Source: Nemertoderma westbladi (lineage: Eukaryota; Xenacoelomorpha; Nemertodermatida; Nemertodermatidae). Taken from it: a stretch of 64,000 bases of DNA. Positions 20,662 to 31,501 of this stretch are shown in pieces. Both the position numbers and the translations under genes were made by a program. Position 1 is the first letter of the stretch. Every line of letters starts with the position of its first letter. Below the pieces are notes generated by a model. That model was given only the letters and a program-made list of their open reading frames with translations, did not search any database and was not told the origin of the DNA. The DNA lies in assembly GCA_032718475.1 (NCBI GenBank), contig JAUCBJ010005093.1, positions 25,880-89,879 of the forward strand, read 5' to 3'.

Positions 20662-22280
20662 AAATTGGTATATTTGATATTTTTATAGGTTTTTTGAGGT
20701 TTGTTTTATAGTGTTTTTATAGTAGTTTTTATTAAGCCAATAAAGTTTATCATCAAAGCTACTGAGTGCCAGCCGCGTAGCCAGGAATTTCCCACGGTAG
20801 GGTCCCAGACCCCAAATTGTAATTCATATTTATAGTAGTTGTGGGTGTGGGGGAAGAGCCCCCCCCCCCCCAGCGTAGTCCAGGTGTGATTGTTTGGAAT
20901 TTTAACAAAATGACGCCATACGTGATGTGTAATGTTTAGTAGGGTACGCAGCAAACTTCGCTTAACAAACTTAACTTATTCTTAAAAACTAGTACTATAG
21001 GCCCTACTACCATGGAATCATAACAACATGTATTGATAACATAAAAGTATTGCAAAATGACAGTAGGCAAATTTCAATTTTACCCCTTCATGTCATTTAA
21101 ATTAAGGGACGTAAAGTTTAAATGTGCTTCCGTTTTTTAAATACCTTATTTACAAATCGGCGATTTCCATTTAGTTAAATGTCGCTTCGTGAAACAATCC
21201 CCCACCCCACACCATGGTATATTATTTTATAAACTGCCACATTTTGAAATTGAACTAATTATGGTACCAGTACATTATTAATAATACACTTTTTTGATTT
21301 ATTGAAAGTCAAAAAAAAACGTTTTTTTGTTAAAAAAAATTAATGTTCTAATCAATTACATTTCAAAGTAATTTTCATGGTATTAATAATAATATTGAAT
21401 TAAAATACATAGCCACCCACAGGTTATTTAGTTCTGACTCGGCAAGACAAGCTACGCAATATCCAATCACGTTGGTCAGTGTACCCAGAAAAAATTACAT
21501 AATTCATTATATTACATCAGAGTCAGCGTGCCTATCTTATTTATGCTATCTTTCATTGGTATATATTGAACCCTGCTTGACAGGCAAGGCACAGCGACGT
21601 CGTCTAACCAAAGCACAGAAACCAAGGCAGGAGCCAGTGGGCGCCCCCCTGCAGTGGTCAATTGGGCTCCATTTCATTGCTTTACATTACAGACTATTAA
21701 ACTGGTTGAGAGATTATATAATACTAGCTGCAGGCGGCCCTTCGGGCCGCCTACAGCTAGTCACATTTGATCACACTAAAAACAATAAGTGACATTATAC
21801 ACCATGTCCCGTAATATACAGTAGTGTCATTTTCTGATGACACGGACAGACCCCCCCCCCCCCAGATTTTTCTACAAATCTTTATCATATTGCTTGAAAT
21901 TTGAAACACAACTAGTTCCACTCACCGTCGATGACCCCATGAAGCCGGAATTTTGGATTTTGCCTTTACATTTTTTTTTATAACCGTTTTAAAAAAGTGT
22001 CTTTTGCGAAACCGCACCCTCCGCATCGTGGCCATTATTCACATTAGTCGTAATATTTCATATTTCAAATCATTAGATAGCTTGCGTTGCAAGGATTCCA
22101 AATATGTAACAATATCTGAATTTCGTTGAGAAACAACTGAGATATAGGAGTTCAAATATTGAAAGAATTATCGTTCGCTGCAGGCCATTTATTCTATTTA
22201 ATAAATACACAAAATTCTAGAATGTGCTATTTATTTTATAAGTTGGCTGGCAACAGCGGTAATCCTATCCAATATATCTA
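20662..22280. other. Noncoding stretch with hairpin and homopolymers
   Basis: It holds C runs near 20860 and 21850, a strong 40-base palindrome at 21727-21766, and AT-rich sequence. No gene is supported. Confidence 0.5.
21727..21766. repeat. Near-perfect GC-rich hairpin
   Basis: Arms CTAGCTG and CAGCTAG enclose AGGCGGCCC-TTC-GGGCCGCCT, with one mismatched pair between the two stems. It is isolated in AT-rich sequence. Confidence 0.9.
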
Positions 22281-23300
22281 TTGCATAGCTATTCATACTT
22301 AAACAAATGTTCCAGAATATCGTGTATTTATTCCTCCTTTAACAGCCGCTGGATTGGTTGTGTGGGGTGCGAGTGTTGGGTTTGCTACGAATGCGCCTTC
22401 GATGCCCTACCCTCCCGCCAGGTCAATGGTGCAGAATGCTTCTACGACCGAGCTAACTCCGGACACGACGAATATTCGCCATGGGTTTACCTGTGTCGCG
22501 ACTGTCACAAATGCATTACTCGCAGTCGCAGCGATAAACCGAAGAGTTCCGGAATCACTCTTGAGGATCGTGTTGAACAGTTAAGTAATCTAGTCGCATC
22601 TCAATCGGACCTTATAAGAACTGTGACTGCAGATCTGAAAACAAGGGAGGACTCCCTAGGTTGCGAGTCTAATGCTCCACGGGGTGTTCACAATAGTAAC
22701 CCTGCACGTCTAGCACAGGTTGTTGAATCCTCCATTAAGGATGTACTTCACAATGAGCAAATTCGCAAAGAAGTTATTGTCGCTCGCCTACCGGAGTCCA
22801 ACGGCCCAAGTGCAGACAGAGCAGCTGTAACAAAATTATGTGAAGAATTTTCGGTTGACCCGCTTTCCGTTGGTGATATATCAAGGTTGGGACGTCACTG
22901 TGAAGGTCGCGATCGTCTCCTGAAGGTTTCCTTCTCTTCCGACTTAGAGGCCCGAAACCTGCGAGTGAACCACAACCTGAACCGCTCCAACGAGAACGTC
23001 TCGGATATCTCGAGGAAATTAAGGATCCGACCAAGCCTCCCGGTAGGGGAACGGAAGTTGATGAGCGACCGATCAAAGTTAGTTCACTCACTGAACAATG
23101 CGGCAAACAACGAGGAGGTAAGTTTCAGTTTGCGATCGGACGGTTCAATTTGGAAGTTTGAACACCACGAAGATGGAAAGTGGAAACGCAACCGCCAATG
23201 GAACCATCAACAAGTTAGCGATGACCATACGAGAAATCACGCGTCGGAATCATCGCGGCCCTCAGTCGGAGCTCTCTCCCAGGCCCAGGGAAACAAGTAA
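22281..23300 (+). CDS. LINE ORF1 protein (PHD-like finger, coiled coil, RNA-binding region)
   Basis: The frame ends at TAA 23298-23300. No ATG is near its open end, so the true start is unclear; 22281 is a TTG. An N-terminal Cys-rich finger (WIGCVGCECWVCYECA, then YLCRDC) resembles the PHD-like finger of CR1-type ORF1. A short heptad stretch (LEDRVEQLSNLVASQSDL) follows, then a region with VARLPES and RLGRHCEGRDRLLKVSF that looks like an RRM-type RNA-binding part. ORF1 proteins coat the element RNA. Just before the stop the sequence reads CAG GGA AAC AAG TAA, which contains a slippery heptamer that would shift ribosomes into the ORF2 frame. Confidence 0.8.
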   Translation: MHSYSYLNKCSRISCIYSSFNSRWIGCVGCECWVCYECAFDALPSRQVNGAECFYDRANSGHDEYSPWVYLCRDCHKCITRSRSDKPKSSGITLEDRVEQLSNLVASQSDLIRTVTADLKTREDSLGCESNAPRGVHNSNPARLAQVVESSIKDVLHNEQIRKEVIVARLPESNGPSADRAAVTKLCEEFSVDPLSVGDISRLGRHCEGRDRLLKVSFSSDLEARNLRVNHNLNRSNENVSDISRKLRIRPSLPVGERKLMSDRSKLVHSLNNAANNEEVSFSLRSDGSIWKFEHHEDGKWKRNRQWNHQQVSDDHTRNHASESSRPSVGALSQAQGNK

Positions 23301-26161
23301 AGGGAGGGTCTAGCCCAGCACTGGGACCGTTCATTAAGTGTTGTCATTTTAATGCTCGCTCATTAAAAAATAAACTGATAGAGTTACAATATTTACTATC
23401 TGATCAACAATACGATATAGTTTGCATAACTGAGACGTGGCTTAATAACGATGTACCAAATTCTTTACTAGTGAATGGAAGTAACTACTCGGTAATTGCC
23501 AGGGCTGACCGTAAACTCCGCGAGGGTGGAGGCGCCGCGATTTTAGCTCGTAACAATCTTAAATGTGTCGAAGTACCTCTCCCTGCTAACTCAAACAATA
23601 CAGAATACTCGTTGGTGGTCATTGATATATTAGGCCATCTCGCTCTCTCCCATCGGTTAGCCTGTGTGTATAGGCCACCTCCCCGTCCGGATGTTTCAGA
23701 TCACAGTCAGATCCTCTGGAATGACCTATCAGTTCTTTGTGATGTTGTTTTTCCGTTTACCATTGTAGGTGATTTTAATTTTCCCCAATTCGATTGGAAA
23801 GAATTTTCTTACCCCGACAATTACCTGTATAATAAATTCGGTGATTTTGTGTTACAAAATAGTTTATACCAGATCCAGTTAGTCCCCACTTGTGGAGATA
23901 ATGTTCTGGATCTAGTGTTTACTACTGACCGGAAATTTATCAGCGACGTTCACACTGACGCGCCGTTTTCCACTAGTAACCACGATTGTGTTGTGTTTGA
24001 TATCATTGTATGTAGAAATGACAGCGCACCTGCACCTATTACGGGATACTATGACTACTCAAACGGAGACTATACTTCTTTTAATAATTATATTAGAAAT
24101 GCTGATCTTATTTCACAGCTTGCTTCTTGTACTACAGTGAATGAATATTACAATACTTTTAGTGCTGTAATTAAATCAGGTGTTGAACAATTTGTTCCTT
24201 TTAAATCGTTTAATGTCGATAAAAGAAAAAGTTATCCTTTATATGTTAAGCGCCTGCAGCGCGCAAAAAAAAAGCTGTGGAAAAGGCGTAATACCGCGCA
24301 TGGGAAACAGGCGTATCAGCGGGTGGCACTACTAGCTTCCAAAGCGGCTCTTCGTGCCACCTGCGCATACGAAACTAAAATTCTCAACTCGGCCGACCCC
24401 AATAAAATATTTAAATATATGAACTCCAAAAGGAAGGATCGTAATGTAATTGGACCTTTGAAACATAACGGCGAAACTGTAGTAGATGACAGTACTAAGG
24501 CGAAAATTTTCGCCAACGTGCTAGCGGAAAATTTTTCGAATGACAACCACAGTGTCCCAATATTCAACCGTAGGGTTCCTACTGGTACATATTTGTCTAC
24601 TGTAGATTTATCCCCAGTTCGTGTGTTAACAATGTTAACTAAAATGCCAGCCAAAAAGAGTGCGACGCCAGACAACTTGCCTAGCATTTTATTTGCCAGA
24701 TTAGCTATTAATATCGCCGCACCACTATCTGTTTTATTTAAGTTATCTCTCGAAACATACACACTTCCATCTGCATGGCTCACAGCTACTATTATACCAA
24801 TGTTTAAAAAGGGTGATCCTTGTAACCCATACAATTACCGTCCAATATCGTTAACGTGCATATCTTGTAAAGTGATGGAAATGTGTATAAAAAGTGACAT
24901 TATTCTGTATCTACGCAATAATAATATTATTTCGAAGTCCCAACACGGGTTTCTTCATCGTAAATCCACGTGTACCCAGCTATTAGATTGTGTGACTGAC
25001 TGGTTTCGTATTTTAGATAAACGTAGGAATATCGATATTATATATGTTGACTTTCCCAAAGCTTTCGATTCTGTAGTTAAATCAAAATTATTGTGTAAGT
25101 TAGCTGCTTATGGGATTTCTGGAAATCTACTAGATTGGTTGAATGCTTTCCTCTCAAACAGATCTCAACAAATTATTGTCGGAAATGAGTTTTCACCATT
25201 AGTTGCTGTGAAATCAGGCACACCCCAAGGAAGTGTTCTGGGACCAGTGCTATTTCTTGTTTTCATTAACGATCTGCCAGACCTGTTAAATCCCATAGCA
25301 GTGAAACTTTTTGCTGATGATGTGAAATTGTATTCTAGTACAACCGAGAGTGAATCCCTCGCCCAAGCACTCAGCAAGCTGGAGGCATGGGCGAGCGAAT
25401 GGCAGCTCTCTATTGCAACCCATAAATGTATTGTTATTTATGTTGGCTCATCCAATGCGAAGCGCGAATACACTCTCAATTCGTCTGTGCTCACCTCTGA
25501 TACACACTGTAAGGACCTGGGCCTAACAATTTCATCCGATCTAAAATTCGATCTTTATTGTAGAGACCAAACAGCAAAAGCTTACAAAGTTATCAATATG
25601 TTATTCCGGAGCATCGTAACTAGTAACCGTCAAGCTTTAATAATAGCTTATAAAGCCATAGCTCGGCCACTTGTAGAATATTGCACGCCTGTCTGGTCTC
25701 CACATACAAAACGCAGCATAGACATGATTGAGGGTGTTCAACGCTACTTTACTCGTCGTCTGTGTATGCGCTGTAAGATACCCTACTCTAGCTACATGGA
25801 CCGCCTCGAACTGCTTTCCCTACAACCTTTAGAAGTGCGTCGAATGATATTCGACCTAAAAATGGTTTACAAAATTACACACGGTCTTGTTGATCTTGAC
25901 TTTGATAATTATTTCTCTCAAGCTCCCCGAGCTGGTCTTCGTGGCAACAGTAGGAAACTTTACGTACCTAGGTGTCGTTTAGATATCAGCAAACATTCTT
26001 TCTCATCTCGTGCAGTCAGATTATGGAATAATCTCCCTTCTTCAGTAGTTGATTCTTGTAACCTGAACATATTTTCACGCAAGTTGCTGGCGATCGACTT
26101 TTTGGAACACTGTAATTTTACACGACCCCCTGGCAATCCATTATTTTTAGCACAACAGTGA
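23288..26161 (+). CDS. LINE ORF2: apurinic-type endonuclease and reverse transcriptase
   Basis: The frame is open from 23225 to TGA 26159-26161, in the -1 frame to ORF1, and has no ATG near its start. I place the start at the putative slip site. Endonuclease motifs are present: HFNARSLKNKL, ITETWLN, YRPPPRP, GDFNFPQFDW, and SNHDCVVFDI. RT motifs include YRPISL, HGFLHRKST, YVDFPKAFDSV, SGTPQGSVLGPVLF and FADDVKLY. A C-terminal region with VWSPHTKRSIDMIEGVQ is typical of CR1/L2 and RTE-like LINEs. There is no internal stop, so the copy is young or potentially active. Confidence 0.92.
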   Translation, partial: GKQVKGGSSPALGPFIKCCHFNARSLKNKLIELQYLLSDQQYDIVCITETWLNNDVPNSLLVNGSNYSVIARADRKLREGGGAAILARNNLKCVEVPLPANSNNTEYSLVVIDILGHLALSHRLACVYRPPPRPDVSDHSQILWNDLSVLCDVVFPFTIVGDFNFPQFDWKEFSYPDNYLYNKFGDFVLQNSLYQIQLVPTCGDNVLDLVFTTDRKFISDVHTDAPFSTSNHDCVVFDIIVCRNDSAPAPITGYYDYSNGDYTSFNNYIRNADLISQLASCTTVNEYYNTFSAVIKSGVEQFVPFKSFNVDKRKSYPLYVKRLQRAKKKLWKRRNTAHGKQAYQRVALLASKAALRATCAYETKILNSADPNKIFKYMNSKRKDRNVIGPLKHNGETVVDDSTKAKIFANVLAENFSNDNHSVPIFNRRVPTGTYLSTVDLSPVRVLTMLTKMPAKKSATPDNLPSILFARLAINIAAPLSVLFKLSLETYTLPSAWLTATIIPMFKKGDPCNPYNYRPISLTCISCKVMEMCIKSDIILYLRNNNIISKSQHGFLHRKSTCTQLLDCVTDWFRILDKRRNIDIIYVDFPKAFDSVVKSKLLCKLAAYGISGNLLDWLNAFLSNRSQQIIVGNEFSPLVAVKSGTPQGSVLGPVLFLVFINDLPDLLNPIAVKLFADDVKLYSSTTESESLAQALSKLEAWASEWQLSIATHKCIVIYVGSSNAKREYTLNSSVLTSDTHCKDLGLTISSDLKFDLYCRDQTAKAYKVINMLFRSIVTSNRQALIIAYKAIARPLVEYCTPVWSPHTKRSIDMIEGVQRYFTRRLCMRCKIPYSSYMDRLELLSLQPLEVRRMIFDLKMVYKITHGLVDLDFDNYFSQAPRAGLRGNSRKLYVPRCRLDISKHSFSSRAVRLWNNLPSSVVDSCNLNIFSRKLLAIDFLEHCNFTRPPGNPLFLAQQ

Positions 26162-26438
26162 CAAATATCTTTTTTGTCATTTTTTTTATTGTTTTAGTTT
26201 TTCGTCTCGTTTTTCTTTTTATAAGTCTCAATTTTATTAGAAATTTAAAATATTATAGCAATTTGTAAAGTGTACTGTATGTGCATTACAGTATATTTTA
26301 TGTTCACTTTATAGTACCCAAACTCCCGTAAGTGCCTTGAGCCTGGGCAGTTTCCCTCCCTCGACCTTTTGTGTATTCTTTGTTCTGTATGTATGTTTCT
26401 ATGTTATGTGTATTTCACATATTTTAATATCGAGTTTT

Positions 26439-26442
26439 TAAA

Positions 26443-26473
<31 letters not shown>

Positions 26474-26476
26474 AAA
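26439..26476 (+). repeat. (TAAA)n LINE 3' tail
   Basis: About eight copies of AAAT/TAAA close the LINE, as in CR1/L2 elements that end in short tandem repeats. Confidence 0.85.
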
Positions 26477-28032
26477 AGACGTAACGCCGTTCTGTATATC
26501 GTTCTTTATAATTGCCAAACCCTTTATTGAATAATTAATTAATAATTTCCCTACGCATGATAATATGGTAGTGGCAGGCTACAATCTCTAACACAGTTTG
26601 ATTGAATACAATTTTGTTGTAGGCAATTGTATACAAATTAATAACAATTAAAACGTATAACATGAATTGAATTTTTTGTATAATGACCAGTCAGGAACAA
26701 ATAATGAAATAAACAGCAAAATCAAAGTAAAATATCACAGAATAAGTAAACAACAAATATATGGCCCATTACGTAAATGGTTTTGATATTTCGGTTAAAG
26801 TTAATCACAGACTTAAAAAGAATATGTTTATGACGTAATAATAAGTGACAACAACGTAATGAATTGCATCAATTAAAATACTTTGAGTTAATATTATTCA
26901 CTAGATTTATAGATCTAATTTGTAGTCTATATAAAATAATGTACATATAGTGGGTTTAATAAATAATACCTCACAACAATGTTAAATTATTAAAAGGAGC
27001 AGGTTACAGTTGGCAGTTGGCTACAGAGGCACATTATTATTATATCCTTCGGGTAAACAAAAAAAAAACAGGTTACAGATTTATTTCTGGGAGAGTAATC
27101 AGTACTTATTTGAATCGATATCTCCCTGGAGAGGGATGATTTTGATTGCATCGCAAATCCTCCCTATCTGAACAAATCATATTTAAAAAATTAAATGTTA
27201 ATTATAATTATAGCTGAGTGAGCTTAATTTATTAAACTGTAATAATAAATCAATAGGCCTAGGCGCTACAAAAGTACAATTTAAAAACTGAAACAATAAA
27301 TAGTTTGTAATAACAGTTAATGTGAAGTTTTCAAATCGAAATCGAATCGAAAGTTTTGTAGTAATGCTGTCCCTGCGCCCTGCCCCTTCAACTGAAAACT
27401 GGGGACCTCCCAATAATAAGAATTCCAATCTTTAGTCCTCGGCTGTTGAAATCCACCATCCGTACAGCAGTACAGACAAATAAGTCAATCCCCCACCTGT
27501 CAGTGCTGGTTTAAGGGGACTTCCTGGTCCTGGCAGACTTGAATTCTGTAATTGGTAGGTCTAATCACTAATGCAGTAATGTGTGAATCCAGAGGGTAAA
27601 GGCGAACTCGCATTCAGGTAGATATGCTTTATTTATGAGTTCAGGTTAAATAAATCACAAAACCAACTGAAAACTATAAAACCCAAAATATAAGCTACTG
27701 TACAGTGCAGTAGGCCTGCAGTAACTACACTACAGTAATATAGAGATAGGCCTTGCAGTACAGCAGTATAACAATACATATACACAATAAACATTGAATA
27801 CAGGCATGCCAGACAGCCAGAATGAGTATTGTACAACATACCATCGGCCTACTGTATGCCATTTACATGTGGAAAATTCCTCCATTACCGCGAATTTTAA
27901 AATTAGCCAATCATCAATCTCAGATTAGATAATAGAAGTGACAGCGTCTATCGCATAATGTTTATTTTATGTGACAAAATAACATTGTTCTGATATGTAA
28001 CAAATCATGTTCTTAAAATGTTAGAACTAAAC
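26477..28032. other. Noncoding stretch, no recognised gene
   Basis: AT-rich sequence with TAGGCCT words near 27250 and 27710. Nothing coding is supported. Confidence 0.5.
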
Positions 28033-28037
28033 ACTTA
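28033..28037. other. Left target-site duplication ACTTA
   Basis: Identical to 40093-40097 on the other side of the element; 5 bp is the usual length for Bel/Pao. Confidence 0.9.
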
Positions 28038-29241
28038 TGTAAAAGCTTTTGCTGAATTGTCCGGTTATTTTTCCTTATTTTTCCCGTAAAATACTCTGTA
28101 GTTGGTTTACCAGGCATAAAAAGGCCGTGTCCTTGCTGTACTGGTGTTTTAGCGGACATAAAAGCTATTTCTTCTGTATTTGTACTTTAGAGGACATAAT
28201 CCGTAATTCCGTGACGTAAAAGCTCGATACTCTTGAAAACAGTGTCGCTACCATGACGACAGCTAGCAGCTGATATTGCCACGACGTTTCTTTGTTTCTC
28301 TGTTCTCTCGTTGTTCAGGTTGACCAATCAGAGCGTTTGTTGTCTTTGTGTTGGAGGTATATACAGAACTAGAGTAGTTCAGTGTTATGTTTTTGCCCAG
28401 AGCCTAAGAACCGGCTTTGGCACCTCCGTGTTTTCAGTTTTTAGTCTTACACTAGTAGGTTTAATTATAAAGGGCATATATCCTTTAACTCATGGAATCA
28501 CTGCTGACTGATCATACATGCTGACTGCTGAAACATTGCAAACTCATAACAATCAGTGTTTTCATTGTTGTTTTATACTGCTATTTACTGTCAGTTCTTC
28601 ATAACATGGTTGATGAATTATTATATTTGGAATAACGATAAATAACCCCGAAACCCAATATTCTTGATATACCGAAGGTAAGAGAGAAGGGTTACAGATA
28701 AACGATTGTGACTTATGTTAAAGTGGTTTGAAGTGAATCTAATGTTATTTGATAGACCCTACATGAGTCAGTCCGTGTTCCTTTTATATGTGACTAAAAT
28801 CAGTGAAGATTGGCAAATTAGTGTGCAGTATTGTGCAGCATTGTGTATGAGTGAGTCTGTTAAAGAAGCAATTCCTAAAGAATGCGCCATATATGTGAAT
28901 TATAATTAAGCCATATCGTTGTGAGTAGTTTAAGTCATAACTCTGTTTATATAGATAAAGCGCCACGTCCTAAAGGAACTGTTAATATTACCGAAGGTGA
29001 ATAATATTGTCAGAGATTATATAATACTGTCAGTCGAATAATACATTAGGCTTACATAGCAATAAAATTAAACCGTCGAACCCAATCTCCCAGGAATATC
29101 CAGCGGGTGAATGATCGCGCACAGATTGGTTTCGACTAGTGTAGTGAATCAAATACTTGTCATAGACTAAAAACCGATTTAATATCTAGCAGACATCTTA
29201 ATTTGGTGGGTTAAACTGCCAAAGGTCTGAAAGCGCGAACA
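28038..29241 (+). repeat. 5' LTR of element 2
   Basis: It starts TGTAAAAGC and ends GCGCGAACA (TGT...ACA ends). A possible promoter word TATATACAG lies near 28363, and an AATAAA lies near 29060. The first part holds partly repeated segments around GGACATAAAAGC (28100-28200). Confidence 0.95.
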
Positions 29242-29308
29242 TTAAAGGATATAGCTTCTTTGTTGCAGTAAGCAATAAAGTTGAAAGTACCGGTCAACCG
29301 GTAAACCT

Positions 29309-29424
29309 GAACCGGTACATCTATAGGTCGGTAGGCTCAACCGTTAGAACCGGTACATCTGTGGGTCAGTAGGCCCTACTGCTAGAACCGGTACTTCTGT
29401 AGGTCCATAGGCCTAGCTGTCCTA
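29309..29424 (+). repeat. 38-bp tandem repeats with GAACCGGTAC
   Basis: Units start at 29309, 29347 and 29385, and a shortened one near 29423. Confidence 0.85.
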
Positions 29425-29612
29425 ACCGGTGCTTCCGTATAAGTACACTAGTATTATTCGATTTGATTGTTGTATACCGGTAGGCTGTTTGAGGGATTAG
29501 GGATTGATCACCCCTTATACCTTTATATGGTTTACTTATCTCTGTCAAGTTTTATTTATCTGTAGGCCAGTATTGAACAGAAGGCGTGTAAGCCTGATCA
29601 GATTGTACAGAC

Positions 29613-30186
29613 GATTTGTAGGCTGAGCTGTTGTCTGATTGCTGTTAAGTCCGAACGAATTGCAGTGTGTGTAGATCACCTGTCCGATTAAGTACGATTA
29701 GGCAGTAGGGGCAGCGAACGCTGTAAGGTAAACCCCCAACTAAAGAATAAGTCGCACTACTGGGTTAGAGCGCATACTCCCTAATCATTTCGGAGTCTGC
29801 ATGTCCTGAGGTTTATTTAGGCTTGAGAGTAGTCTGCCATCGTTTAGTCTGTACTTTGTTTGTGTAAGTCTGTACGGGTAGCGTATAATTTTATTTAGAT
29901 AATTTGTAGGCTGGATAGTTGTCTGGCTGTTATTAGGTCTGAACGGATTGCCGCGTGTGTAGATCATCTGTCCGATTAAGTACGGTTAGGCAGTAGGGGC
30001 AGCGAACGCTGTAAGGTAAACCCCCAACTAAAGAATAAGTCGCACTACTGGGTTAGAGCGCATACTCCCTAATCATTTCGGAGTCTGCATATACCGTAGT
30101 TTGTTTAGGCTTGATAGTAGTCTGTCAGTGTTCGGTCTGTATTTTGTTTGAGTAGTTTGTACGCGTAGCGTAATATTTATTATTCA
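29613..30186 (+). repeat. 289-bp tandem duplication in leader of element 2
   Basis: Two copies start with ATTTGTAGGCTG at 29613 and 29902. The inner part from GGCAGTAGGGGCAGCG on is nearly identical between copies. Element 3 has one copy (about 48210-48500). Confidence 0.9.
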
Positions 30187-31501
30187 GAGTTTATGCGATT
30201 ATCCGCAACATTCATTCCCCAAGTTTGTTCCTACAGTAATTGTGTTTGTTATACATACCGCTATAGTTAAATTAACCCCGGTACTACACGGGCTGCTCGG
30301 CGTAGGTAAAGACTGGTGATTTTGTGCATCGGTCACTCCAGCAGATGCCGTGGTTCTTTTAGCTGTCCAAGTATATTTAACTACTGATTATCTGTTGTAC
30401 AAGTACTTGTACCTAATTTAGGGTTTAGTGTACAGTGCTTTCCGAAGTAATTATTGTAGACATTATATCTGTGTTGTAAAGTGGTTGATAGGCACATTCG
30501 ATTAGCTCTATTAACTTCTAGGTAGGAGCACTCCGTGATACATAACGTAGAACCTATAGCGATACGGCTATAGGTCGTCAGGCGGTGGTATTTTTCTATC
30601 TGGACAACGCAGTGTATTTACTACTACTTATTATTTCAAATACCGTAATACCCTGTCCATTGTAATAACCAGATTTCTAACCCTTTGTTAGGCTGGTTTG
30701 TAGACTTCTTGTAAAATTACCCTGAAAATTCGTATTTTGTGTTTTTTGTAAATTTTTGTGTTTATTTAGAGATTGTAATCTCACCCGAATTGTACGTAAT
30801 CTGTAGTATTAAGTAACTTAGGTAAATTAGTATTATTTGTTTTAGTGTCCTATCAGTAACACTTCACTGAAAGCGCACCGCTTTGTGTAGTGATTACTCT
30901 CCAGAAATAATAACATTTATTTCAAACATTGACAAAACCCATTATAACGGGTATATATATTATAAATCAAATCTAACGATTTATAAATAGTAGGCCTACC
31001 ATACAACCATTAGGTCTCCATATCAGTTGGTCTACTGCTCAAATAGCGGTAATAAAGTAAGAAAAGTAACCAAGTAACCCTTAAAATTCAGAAATTCAAT
31101 TATTTAAAATAATTGACATACCAGTATTTACAATAGGCTTATTATATTTATTTCTATAAATTTTAGGTTGAAATCATACCGGTATTCTGTAATTAATTCT
31201 AGTCTGTAATTATACTTATATATATACACTATAAGTGTAAACTGCATACCGGTATTCACGATAGGCCTATTATATATTTATATATATTTGTGCTAAAATT
31301 ATATACCGGTTTCTGTGAAAAACCTAGTCTGTAATAATATTTATATATACCATAAGCATACCGGTATTCTAATATTATATATATCACGCTACACTGAGTA
31401 GCAGTATCGGTAATTAATTACTAGGCTAGCAGTTAATACTGAATTACTAGACTTGCTTTAACTGTATTTATAGCCGTAGGCATTCAACTGTGTAAACGAG
31501 C

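Larger units (their letters stand above)
22250..26476 (+). mobile_element. CR1/L2-like LINE, nearly intact
   Basis: Two overlapping ORFs (zinc-finger ORF1, endonuclease-RT ORF2) are followed by about 280 bases of 3' UTR and a short (TAAA)n tail ending at 26476. The apurinic-type endonuclease, the FADD RT and the microsatellite 3' end fit the CR1/L2 group. The 5' end is not defined. No target duplication was found. Confidence 0.85.
29242..31501 (+). other. Long 5' leader of element 2
   Basis: About 2.3 kb between LTR and gag without a convincing ORF. It resembles the leader of element 3 (47923-49785). It contains three to four 38-bp repeats beginning GAACCGGTAC (29309-29424), a 289-bp tandem duplication, and diverged repeats with CATACCGGTATTC near 31110-31370. 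No clear tRNA primer site (TGG...) follows the LTR. Confidence 0.8.

Noticed and set aside
20706-20954. 82-codon frame on the minus strand
   Set aside because: It spans a C run and a repeat-like AGCCGCGTAGCCAGGA segment, with no protein pattern.
24316-24834. 172-codon antisense frame within the LINE RT
   Set aside because: Shadow of ORF2.
28311-28909. Two 64-66 codon frames inside the LTR, also present at 39162-39760
   Set aside because: They are identical because the LTRs are identical, and have no coding features.
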